Shown one piece after another: positions 1 through 4,683 of a stretch of DNA of 6,711 nt. This DNA is from Holophagaceae bacterium (GTDB lineage Bacteria; Acidobacteriota; Holophagae; Holophagales; Holophagaceae). Within the stretch, counting starts at the first letter, position 1; each line of letters begins with the position of its first letter. The stretch is taken from contig PMJK01000169.1 in assembly GCA_003158505.1 (NCBI GenBank), positions 1-6,711 on the forward strand, written 5' to 3'. A program made the position numbers and the translations under genes. The notes under the pieces are model-generated. The model made no database searches and was not told where the DNA came from. It saw nothing but the letters and a program-made list of their open reading frames with translations.

Positions 1-38
1 GCGCCAAAGACCACCACCAAGCCGATGATGAAAAACAT
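1..38 (-). CDS. motA: Flagellar motor stator protein MotA, N-terminal fragment (runs off window)
   Basis: Read on the minus strand from an ATG at 38-36, the frame gives MFFIIGLVVVFGA and then leaves the window. The start is backed by an AGGAG Shine-Dalgarno (forward CTCCT, 46-50) exactly 7 nt upstream. A short hydrophobic N-terminus of the form M-x-x-I-I-G-x-V-V-V-x-G is typical of the first transmembrane helix of the E. coli-type MotA family, the proton-channel subunit of the flagellar stator in the inner membrane. With only 13 residues visible the name is an inference. Another small membrane protein beginning with a hydrophobic helix cannot be excluded. It is divergent from the deoxyhypusine-synthase-like gene, with about 100 bp between the starts. 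Confidence 0.5.
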   Translation of the reverse strand, partial: MFFIIGLVVVFG

Positions 39-97
39 GCTGCAGCTCCTGCCCATGTCATCGGCCAGGAGGGACCAGGCCTGAATTCTGGACTCGG

Positions 98-120
98 TGT
101 CCCAGCCGACGGCTGGCACA
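98..120. promoter_or_regulatory. 23-bp interrupted palindrome between divergent genes (operator-like)
   Basis: The arms are TGT-C-CCAGCCG on the left and CGGCTGG-C-ACA on the right, around a single central A at 109. Seven inner base pairs are perfect, one position mismatches (101/117), and three more outer pairs (TGT/ACA) match, giving 10 of 11 pairs. Dyads of this size in a divergent intergenic region are typical binding sites for dimeric repressors or activators. It sits just upstream of the Shine-Dalgarno of the gene at 142 and about 60 bp upstream of the minus-strand start at 38. It could instead act as an RNA hairpin in the leader, and its function is unknown. If translation of the downstream gene began at the GTG at 97, this stretch would be coding. 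Confidence 0.4.
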
Positions 121-132
121 ATGGAAGGATTC

Positions 133-138
133 GGAGGA
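133..138 (+). promoter_or_regulatory. Ribosome binding site deciding the start at 142
   Basis: GGAGGA lies 3 nt before ATG 142, and a second purine run (GGAAGGA, 123-129) lies 12 nt before it. The alternative in-frame starts, GTG 97 and ATG 121, have no comparable purine-rich site; GTG 97 is preceded only by CTGGACTCG. The spacing to ATG 142 is slightly short, but the protein homology also begins just after this codon. Confidence 0.55.
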
Positions 139-141
139 TTT

Positions 142-1131
142 ATGCTTACTACCTCAACTCTGGGCCCTGTCGGCAGCTATGTGAAGCATCATTTCCGGCA
201 CTTCAACGCCGCGGCCCTGGTGGATGCCGCGGAAGGCTACCGGGTCTACCTGGCCCAGGGGGGGCGGATGATGGTCACCCTGGCGGGGGCCATGAGCACC
301 GCCGAGCTGGGCCTCTCCTTCGCCGAGATGATCCGCCAGGATAAGGTGCACCTCATCGTCTGCACCGGCGCCAACCTGGAAGAGGATATTTTTAACCTGG
401 TGGCCCACGACTTCTATGAACGCGTCCCCCACTACCGGGATCTCACGCCCCAGGACGAGGCGGACCTCCTGAGCCGCCACATGAACCGCGTGACCGACAC
501 CTGCATCCCCGAGATGGAGGCCATGCGCCGCATGGAAAAGGCCATGCTCGACGTATGGACCCGAGCCGATCAGGCAGGCGAACGCTATTTCCCCCACGAG
601 TTCTTCCAGCAGGTGCTGAAGTCGGGGGTGCTGAAGCCCTCCTATCAGATCGACCCCAAACACTCCTGGATGCTGGCGGCACTTGAGAAGAATGTGCCCA
701 TCGTGGTGCCGGGCTGGGAGGACAGCACGCTCGGGAACATGTACGCCGCCGCCGTCATCCGGGGCGAGGTGAAGAACGTCCACACCGTGCGCACCGGCAT
801 CGAGTACATGACCTGGCTGGCCCGGCACTACCAGGAGGTCACCAAGACCGCGACCCTGGGCATGTTCCAGATCGGCGGGGGCATCGCTGGGGACTTCCCC
901 ATCTGCGTGGTACCCATGCTCCACCAGGACCTCGAGCGGACCGATGTGCCGCTCTGGGGCTACTTCTGCCAGATCAGCGACAGCACCACCAGCTATGGCT
1001 CCTACTCCGGCGCCGTGCCCAACGAAAAGATCACCTGGGGCAAGCTGGGCATCGACACCCCGAAATTCATTATCGAAAGCGACGCCACCATCGTGGCCCC
1101 GCTGATCTTTGCCTATCTGTTGGGTTGGTAG
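142..1131 (+). CDS. Deoxyhypusine synthase family protein (bacterial DHS-like, probable homospermidine-type enzyme)
   Basis: The product is 329 residues from ATG 142, and the family signature runs the full length. GPVGSYVKHHFRHFNAA is at 8-24, TLAGAMSTAELG at 46-57, the NAD-site segment CTGANLEED at 74-82, VPGWEDSTLG at 189-198, GGGIAGDFP at 245-253, and the C-terminal ITWGKLG at 297-303. Lys301 in WGK lines up with the lysine that forms the covalent imine intermediate in eukaryotic deoxyhypusine synthase. Known for the family: these NAD-dependent enzymes transfer the aminobutyl group of spermidine. Eukaryotes and archaea modify eIF5A/aIF5A, which bacteria lack, and bacterial homologues are linked to homospermidine formation from putrescine or spermidine. 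The exact substrate here is inferred. The protein is expected to be cytosolic, since no signal peptide or membrane segment is seen. An upstream GTG at 97 would add 15 residues that do not resemble the family. No other polyamine gene is in the window. Confidence 0.92.
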   Translation: MLTTSTLGPVGSYVKHHFRHFNAAALVDAAEGYRVYLAQGGRMMVTLAGAMSTAELGLSFAEMIRQDKVHLIVCTGANLEEDIFNLVAHDFYERVPHYRDLTPQDEADLLSRHMNRVTDTCIPEMEAMRRMEKAMLDVWTRADQAGERYFPHEFFQQVLKSGVLKPSYQIDPKHSWMLAALEKNVPIVVPGWEDSTLGNMYAAAVIRGEVKNVHTVRTGIEYMTWLARHYQEVTKTATLGMFQIGGGIAGDFPICVVPMLHQDLERTDVPLWGYFCQISDSTTSYGSYSGAVPNEKITWGKLGIDTPKFIIESDATIVAPLIFAYLLGW

Positions 1132-1138
1132 AACCCGA

Positions 1139-1888
1139 CTACATATCCCAAACCAACAATCTCGCTCCTTCGCGCCCCTCCACGGGGATCGCGCGGTGGG
1201 GTGTTGCATCGGGCACCTCGAAGCTGTGGCTGATGAAGCGGCTGCCGGGCTTCATCTCGCGGTGCGCCTTGGCCCAGAGGGCGGGCATGGGCACGGGCGA
1301 GAGGAAGGCGTAGGCCACGTCGAAGTCCGCGAGGTCCGTACGCCAGAGGCTGCCCAGGCGGATGTGGGCATTCTTGTGCGGCAGGCAGCGCAGCCAGGCC
1401 ACCAGCCAGGTGATGGGCGAGGCTTCCACGCCCACGAACAGCCCGTCGGGCCGCGCCCCGGCGAGGTGCGCCACCGGGCCGCCGAAGCCGCAGCCCAGGT
1501 CCACGAAACGCATGCCTGGCTGGTCCTGAAGCAGGTCCTCCAGTTTCTCCCAGGTATCGCGGCTGGCGTGGTAGAGCGGCACGCGGCTGAGGAGCCCGCC
1601 CCCGAACACCAGGGCCAGTCCCAGGAACAGCGCCAGGTAGACCCAGGCAGGAATGGGCGCGTGCCAGAGGGCTCGTACCAGGAAGGGCAGGGCCGCCTGC
1701 ATGAAGACCCAGCGGGGGCTCAGGTGCATGCCTCGCGACAGGAATACCGCCAGCACGGCCTGCAGCAGCACCCAGATCATGACCGGGAACCGCAGCCCCA
1801 CCCGCACGAAAGCCAACAGCAGGATGAACGCCAAAGTCTGCGCCAATAGGGCGCGGAGGACCGGGGGCAGGCGGCGAAGCAGATGCAT
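1139..1888 (-). CDS. Membrane-anchored class I SAM-dependent methyltransferase, substrate unknown
   Basis: The 249-residue protein has two parts. Residues 14-100 hold four hydrophobic stretches (about 14-30, 34-50, 60-72 and 80-100) that look like transmembrane helices. Residues 110-249 form a compact Rossmann methyltransferase domain. Motif I is VDLGCGFGGP (129-138), the acidic residue after strand 2 is Glu155 in FVGVEAS, the strand-4 region is FDVAYAFLSP (189-198), and a post-motif MKPGSRFISHSF lies at 212-223. This arrangement predicts a catalytic domain tethered to the inner membrane on the cytoplasmic side. The target (lipid, quinone, protein or small molecule) cannot be read from the sequence. 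The catalytic domain is short and seems to lack extra substrate-binding insertions. The start at 1888 has no clear Shine-Dalgarno, and only 17 bp separate it from the divergent gluQ. The gene ends 7 bp from the convergent DHS-like gene. Confidence 0.85.
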   Translation of the reverse strand: MHLLRRLPPVLRALLAQTLAFILLLAFVRVGLRFPVMIWVLLQAVLAVFLSRGMHLSPRWVFMQAALPFLVRALWHAPIPAWVYLALFLGLALVFGGGLLSRVPLYHASRDTWEKLEDLLQDQPGMRFVDLGCGFGGPVAHLAGARPDGLFVGVEASPITWLVAWLRCLPHKNAHIRLGSLWRTDLADFDVAYAFLSPVPMPALWAKAHREMKPGSRFISHSFEVPDATPHRAIPVEGREGARLLVWDM

Positions 1889-1905
1889 GGGCCTATGCTA
1901 ATCGA

Positions 1906-2805
1906 ATGACCCTCGGCCGCTTCGCGCCTTCGCCCACGGGAATTCTTCACCTGGGGAACCTGCGTACGGCCTTGGCCTCCTGGCTGTCGGCCCGGAAGGG
2001 GGGCGGGCGTTGGATCCTCCGCATGGAGGACGTGGACGGTCTTCGCTGTCGCAGGAACCTGGGCGAGGCGCAGCTGCGGGATCTGGCGGCCCTGGGGCTG
2101 GAGTCGGACGTGCCCGTGGTATGGCAGTCGGAACACAGCCAGACTTATCGCGAGGCGCTGGCGCGGTTGCATGGTGCGCACCGGATCTATCCCTGCATCT
2201 GCACCCGGAAGGACCTGCAGGCGCTGGCCTCTGCGCCCCACACCGAAGATGGCCTGCGACCCTACCCGGGCCACTGCCGGGACCGGGTCTGGGAGGGGTT
2301 CGACCGGGCCCTGCGGCTTCGTCTTCCTGAGGGGCCCCTGACCTGGGAGGATCGGCAGCTCGGGTCGCAGGTCGATGATCCGGGATCGCTCACCGGCGAC
2401 CCGCTGCTCTTCCGGCGGGACGGCTGTTTCGCCTACCACCTGGCCGTGGTGGTGGATGACGGCGCCCAGGGCGTGACCGAGGTGGTCAGGGGTGCCGACC
2501 TGCGATTCGTGACGGCCACCCAGATCCGGTTGCAGGAGGCCCTGGGCCTGCCCCGTCCTGCCTACGCCCACCTGGGCATGGTGATGGCGCCCGACGGGAG
2601 CCGTCTCGGCAAGCGGGCTGGCGCCTTGGGCCTGGAGGCCCTGGGAGCGAGGCGGATTACCCCGGAGGAATGCCTGGGTTGGCTGGGCTGGAGCCTGGGC
2701 TGCCTGGAACGGCCCATGCCCTGCGCGGCCGCTGAGCTGGTCGAGGCTTTCAATTGGTCCCGGGTGCCCACGGGCGAGGTGCGGGTGCCCGAAACCTGGG
2801 CCTAA
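1906..2805 (+). CDS. gluQ: Glutamyl-Q tRNA(Asp) synthetase
   Basis: This is a 299-residue truncated paralogue of glutamyl-tRNA synthetase that keeps the catalytic half and lacks the anticodon-binding domain, a length typical of GluQ-RS (YadB). FAPSPTGILHLGN (6-18) carries the HIGH-type signature. The zinc ligands expected for the family are visible as Cys97, Cys99, Tyr120 and Cys124 (CIC and YPGHC). FAYHLAVVVDD (175-185) and VRGADL (194-199) match the family core, and RLGKR (233-237) stands for the KMSKS loop. Known function: ATP-dependent activation of glutamate and its transfer onto queuosine at position 34 of tRNA-Asp. The start is fixed by homology, because the HIGH region begins five residues in. 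There is almost no leader, and the 17-bp divergent gap suggests either a very short or leaderless mRNA, or a promoter inside the neighbouring methyltransferase gene. The EDVDG segment (41-45) differs slightly from the commoner EDLDPPR. Confidence 0.95.
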   Translation: MTLGRFAPSPTGILHLGNLRTALASWLSARKGGGRWILRMEDVDGLRCRRNLGEAQLRDLAALGLESDVPVVWQSEHSQTYREALARLHGAHRIYPCICTRKDLQALASAPHTEDGLRPYPGHCRDRVWEGFDRALRLRLPEGPLTWEDRQLGSQVDDPGSLTGDPLLFRRDGCFAYHLAVVVDDGAQGVTEVVRGADLRFVTATQIRLQEALGLPRPAYAHLGMVMAPDGSRLGKRAGALGLEALGARRITPEECLGWLGWSLGCLERPMPCAAAELVEAFNWSRVPTGEVRVPETWA

Positions 2806-2806
2806 T

Positions 2807-3136
2807 CTAGCGTTCTGCTTCCATCCGCTTCAGCTCCGTCCACAGCCAGTCCCGGGACAGCACCATGTGCCCGTCCTTGAATCGGATGAGGTAGGGCTTG
2901 CCACTCAGGCTGCTTTCGCTGGCGCAATACCGGATGAAATCAGGCGCCTTCTTCACTCGGCCGCCGGCATTCTTCCACTTCAGGCGCAGGTGGTCGGCGG
3001 CCTCCTTGGGCGTGTGTTCGGCCCCATTGCGGATGAACACCGCGTCTTCAAGGTTCGCCACCGCCTCGATGAGGGCCTCGATCTTCTGAACCTCCGTCCG
3101 AGGTGCCGTTTCGATGAGGACTGGGACGGGGATCAT
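2807..3136 (-). CDS. YfeK-like / DUF5329 family protein, apparently without its signal peptide
   Basis: The 109-residue product resembles E. coli YfeK and the DUF5329 family. FIRNGAEHTPKEAADHLRLK (34-53) matches the FxRNGxxHxxxEAxxHLRxK pattern, ASESSLSGKPYLIR (72-85) matches the SSxSGKPYxI pattern, and a helical N-terminal segment (EVQKIEALIEAV) precedes them. The function of the family is not known. Members normally carry a cleavable signal peptide and are thought to be periplasmic. This ORF starts directly with the mature-like region (MIPVPVLIETAP), and no hydrophobic leader lies in this frame before a stop at 3173-3175. The ATG has GAGGG only 1 nt upstream, which is poor spacing. In another frame an ATG at 3176 encodes MILSLPLLLPC and then stops, so a frameshifted or decayed signal sequence is possible. 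The gene converges on gluQ with a single base between the stop codons. Confidence 0.72.
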   Translation of the reverse strand: MIPVPVLIETAPRTEVQKIEALIEAVANLEDAVFIRNGAEHTPKEAADHLRLKWKNAGGRVKKAPDFIRYCASESSLSGKPYLIRFKDGHMVLSRDWLWTELKRMEAER

Positions 3137-3177
3137 GCCCTCAGCATGGCAGCAGCAGGGGAAGGCTAAGGATCATA

Positions 3178-3269
3178 GGAAGCGGAGGACAACGGAGGAA
3201 CCGAGGAAAGCGGAGAAAGACAGATCCTTATTTATTCCGCTCCCTCCACCTCTCAGCTTTCCTCTGCTT
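3178..3269. repeat. Imperfect inverted repeat: purine-rich arm and pyrimidine-rich arm
   Basis: The left arm (3178-3220) is a run of degenerate units built on CGGAGGA: AGCGGAGGAC, AACGGAGGAA, CCGAGGAAAG and CGGAGAAAGA. The right arm (3239-3269) is pyrimidine-rich. AAGCGGAGGA (3180-3189) pairs with TCCTCTGCTT (3260-3269) with one mismatch, and GGAAAGCGGAGA (3205-3216) can pair with CTCAGCTTTCC (3252-3262) in another register. An AT-rich loop lies between. The composition is unlike the flanking genes. It resembles the non-coding, dispersed intergenic repeats of some GC-rich bacteria, but I cannot see other copies in this window. It fills the gap between the YfeK-like gene and the rpsT terminator. 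Confidence 0.42.
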
Positions 3270-3283
3270 ATTGAATTCCCTTT

Positions 3284-3314
3284 AAAAAAACCAAGGACCC
3301 GGCTCTCCGGGTCC
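3284..3314 (-). terminator. Rho-independent terminator of rpsT
   Basis: On the minus strand, GGACCCGG (3314-3307), loop AGAG and CCGGGTCC (3302-3295) form a perfect 8-bp GC-rich stem. It is followed by TTGG and then seven T residues (forward A-run 3284-3290). It begins 22 bp after the rpsT stop codon. The stem is symmetric, but the T-tract exists only in the minus direction, so it terminates rpsT rather than the plus strand. Confidence 0.85.
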
Positions 3315-3336
3315 CTGCAGATGTTTGGTAGGTCCG

Positions 3337-3600
3337 TTAGGCCAGCTTGTTCACTTTGTCGGCCAGGCGGGACTTGGTGCGGTCCGCGGCATTCTTGTGC
3401 ATGACACCCTTGCGGCAGGCCTTGTCCACCAGGCCCTGGGTCGCGGGTAGCAGCTTGGCGGCCTCGTCCTTCTTGCCAACGGTGATCAGGGCCAGGAAGG
3501 TCTTGACGGCGGACTTCAGGGTCGAGCGATTGCTGCGGTTGCGGAGGCGAGCCTCGGCATCGTGGCGGGCCTTCTTGGCAGCAGACTTGTGGTTGGCCAT
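3337..3600 (-). CDS. rpsT: 30S ribosomal protein S20
   Basis: The 87-residue, strongly basic protein has the S20 hallmarks. The N-terminus MANHKSAAKKARHDAEARLR includes the NxKSAxKR-like segment. A lysine- and arginine-rich helix with NRSNRSTLKSAVKTF follows, and the C-terminal half contains LVDKACRKGVMHKNAADRTKSRL (about residues 57-79), the usual KGxxHKNxAxRxKSRL motif. S20 is a primary 16S rRNA binder that helps assemble the small subunit body. Length and ends match the family exactly. GGAG (forward CTCC, 3610-3613) lies 9 nt before the ATG. The gene appears monocistronic, with its own promoter at 3661-3688 and an intrinsic terminator at 3284-3314. Confidence 0.98.
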   Translation of the reverse strand: MANHKSAAKKARHDAEARLRNRSNRSTLKSAVKTFLALITVGKKDEAAKLLPATQGLVDKACRKGVMHKNAADRTKSRLADKVNKLA

Positions 3601-3660
3601 GGTTCGGATCTCCAGCTTCCGGGCACTCCCCCGTACAGAGTGGGGGAAGCGCGAATGACT

Positions 3661-3688
3661 ATCCTATCGCAAACAGCCCGCTGGTCAA
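3661..3688 (-). promoter_or_regulatory. Sigma-70-type promoter for rpsT
   Basis: On the minus strand, TTGACC (3688-3683, five of six consensus bases) is followed after 16 bp by TAGGAT (3666-3661, four of six). Transcription would start near 3654, giving a leader of about 54 nt. Within that leader, TCCCCC (3647-3642) and GGGGGA (3632-3627) can form a 6-bp hairpin ahead of the Shine-Dalgarno. It is the best promoter-like match I noticed in the window and is suitably placed for a strongly expressed ribosomal protein gene. Confidence 0.6.
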
Positions 3689-3726
3689 GGGCAAAAGCCA
3701 GGCCCGAGGGTCATTCAACCCCTTCC

Positions 3727-3772
3727 GGAGGGAGCCTCCATGGGGCATGCTGATCGGAGGCGAATGGCCTCC
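3727..3772 (+). promoter_or_regulatory. Leader with mutually exclusive GGAGG/CCTCC hairpins upstream of the transketolase gene
   Basis: Four short complementary segments occur in order: A GGAGG (3727-3731), B GCCTCC (3734-3739), C GGAGGC (3756-3761) and D GCCTCC (3767-3772). A can pair with B (5 bp, 3-nt loop) and C with D (6 bp, 5-nt loop), or B can pair with C (6 bp, 16-nt loop) and exclude both. The Shine-Dalgarno at 3774-3781 begins one base after D. The layout resembles an RNA switch acting on translation, but no U-tract follows D and no ligand or leader peptide is evident. If translation began at ATG 3747, segments C and D would be coding. Confidence 0.3.
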
Positions 3773-3773
3773 C

Positions 3774-3781
3774 GGGAAGGA
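3774..3781 (+). promoter_or_regulatory. Ribosome binding site deciding the transketolase start at 3789
   Basis: GGGAAGGA ends 7 nt before ATG 3789, which is good spacing. The upstream in-frame ATG at 3747 has GGAGGGAG (3727-3734) only at 12 nt. That site is ideally spaced instead for ATG 3740, which is out of frame with the gene. Confidence 0.55.
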
Positions 3782-3788
3782 TGGGGTC

Positions 3789-4619
3789 ATGCCGCAGCAG
3801 AAACTGGAGTCCGTCGTGGATATGGCGGCGAAGGCGAAAGCCCTTCGCAGAGATGTGTTGCGGCAGGTCTACAAGGCCCAGAGTGGCCATCCGGGGGGCA
3901 GCCTCAGTTGGATAGATATCGGCGTGGCCCTCTACTACCACGAGATGACGGTATTCCCGGAGGATCCGGCCAACCCCGCCCGCGACCGCTTCGTGCTTTC
4001 CAAGGGCCACGCCTGCCCCGCCCAGTACGCCCTGCTCGCGGACCAGGGCTTCTTCCCCAAGGCCTGGCTGGAGACCTTCCGCCAGTACCCGACCAAGCTC
4101 CAGGGCCATGCCGAGAACCACTACACACCCGGCGTGGAAGTCACCACCGGCAGCCTGGGCCAGGGCCTGCCCCAGGCCGTGGGCATCGCCATCGGACTGA
4201 AGGTCCAGCGCTCCGATTCACGCGTCTACTGCGTGGTGGGCGATGGCGAAAGCCAGGAGGGCGTCATCTGGGAGGCGGCCATGGCCGCGCCCCACCACAA
4301 GCTCGACAACCTCTGCGTCTTCCACGACCTCAATGGCCTGCAGATCGATGGCGAGGTGAAGAAGGTGATGAACATCAACCCTGTGCCGGACAAATGGCGC
4401 GCCTTCGGGTGGGCCGTAAAGGAGATCGACGGCCACGACTTCACCCAGATCCTGGAGGCCCTGGCCTGGGCCCGCACCGTGAAGGGCCAGCCCGCGATGA
4501 TCTGCGCCCGCACGGTGAAGGGCAAGGGCGTGAGCTTCATGGAGAACCAGGCCGGCTGGCACGGCGTACCTCCCAAGCAGGAACAGTACGAACTGGCCCT
4601 GATCGAACTCGCGGATTGA
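3789..4619 (+). CDS. Transketolase, N-terminal (thiamine pyrophosphate-binding) subunit
   Basis: The product is 276 residues from ATG 3789. It covers only the N-terminal pyrophosphate-binding domain of transketolase, as in split transketolases. Motifs are QSGHPGGSLS (31-40), KGHACPAQYAL (72-82), TGSLGQGL (120-127), the thiamine-diphosphate/metal motif GDGESQEG (151-158) with its companion Asn182 in DLNGLQIDG, VKGKGVSFMEN (243-253) and WHGVPP (257-262). With a C-terminal partner the enzyme would move two-carbon units between ketoses and aldoses in the pentose phosphate pathway. That partner usually lies directly downstream, but here the next gene is argS, so it must be elsewhere or supplied by another protein. 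The start at 3789 is preferred because of its Shine-Dalgarno and because residues 1-14 from the alternative ATG 3747 look unlike the family. The gene is divergent from rpsT. Confidence 0.93.
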   Translation: MPQQKLESVVDMAAKAKALRRDVLRQVYKAQSGHPGGSLSWIDIGVALYYHEMTVFPEDPANPARDRFVLSKGHACPAQYALLADQGFFPKAWLETFRQYPTKLQGHAENHYTPGVEVTTGSLGQGLPQAVGIAIGLKVQRSDSRVYCVVGDGESQEGVIWEAAMAAPHHKLDNLCVFHDLNGLQIDGEVKKVMNINPVPDKWRAFGWAVKEIDGHDFTQILEALAWARTVKGQPAMICARTVKGKGVSFMENQAGWHGVPPKQEQYELALIELAD

Positions 4620-4626
4620 CCATAGC

Positions 4627-4654
4627 CATCGGACGGCGCATGCGTCGTCCGATG
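4627..4654. repeat. 28-nt near-perfect palindrome between the transketolase gene and argS
   Basis: CATCGGACGG pairs with TCGTCCGATG around a central CGCATGCG. All 14 positions can pair if one G-T wobble (4636/4645) is allowed, giving a very stable hairpin 7 nt after the transketolase stop codon. No T-run follows in either direction, so it is not a standard intrinsic terminator. It may act as a 3'-end stabiliser, a processing site, a protein-binding dyad, or the palindromic part of a REP-like repeat. Confidence 0.6.
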
Positions 4655-4674
4655 AAGACTGAAGACTGAAGACT
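4654..4674 (+). repeat. Three perfect tandem GAAGACT heptamers
   Basis: GAAGACT is repeated three times without change, starting on the last base of the preceding palindrome and ending 9 bp before the argS start codon. The unit is 7 bp, not a multiple of three, and the tract is non-coding. The GGGGA that may serve as the argS ribosome binding site follows directly. Copy-number change would move any upstream promoter relative to argS, or alter the leader, without changing a protein. Confidence 0.8.
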
Positions 4675-4683
4675 GGGGACCGA

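Noticed and set aside
1118..1158. Inverted repeats (TGTTGG/CCAACA and GGGTT/AACCC) at the junction of two convergent genes, possible terminator
   Set aside because: The stems are only 5-6 bp, overlap the stop codon, and are not followed by a T-run on either strand. This is too weak to call.
154..1209. A 351-codon minus-strand open frame opposite the DHS-like gene
   Set aside because: It is a mirror frame of a clearly conserved gene. Its His/Gly/Val-rich translation shows no family motifs.
1109..1849. A 246-codon plus-strand frame opposite the methyltransferase gene
   Set aside because: The minus-strand frame has a clear SAM-binding motif and membrane helices. The plus frame is a Q/H/R/G-rich shadow.
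4627..4654. The palindrome as an intrinsic terminator of the transketolase gene
   Set aside because: No T-tract follows the stem on either strand; the downstream sequence is GAAGACT repeats. It is annotated as a palindrome of unknown role instead.
3740..4669. A 309-codon plus-strand frame starting at an ATG with an ideally spaced GGAGGGAG, overlapping the transketolase gene
   Set aside because: The translation is rich in G, R, P and H with no recognisable fold, as expected for an out-of-frame reading of GC-rich coding DNA. The overlapping frame is unmistakably transketolase.
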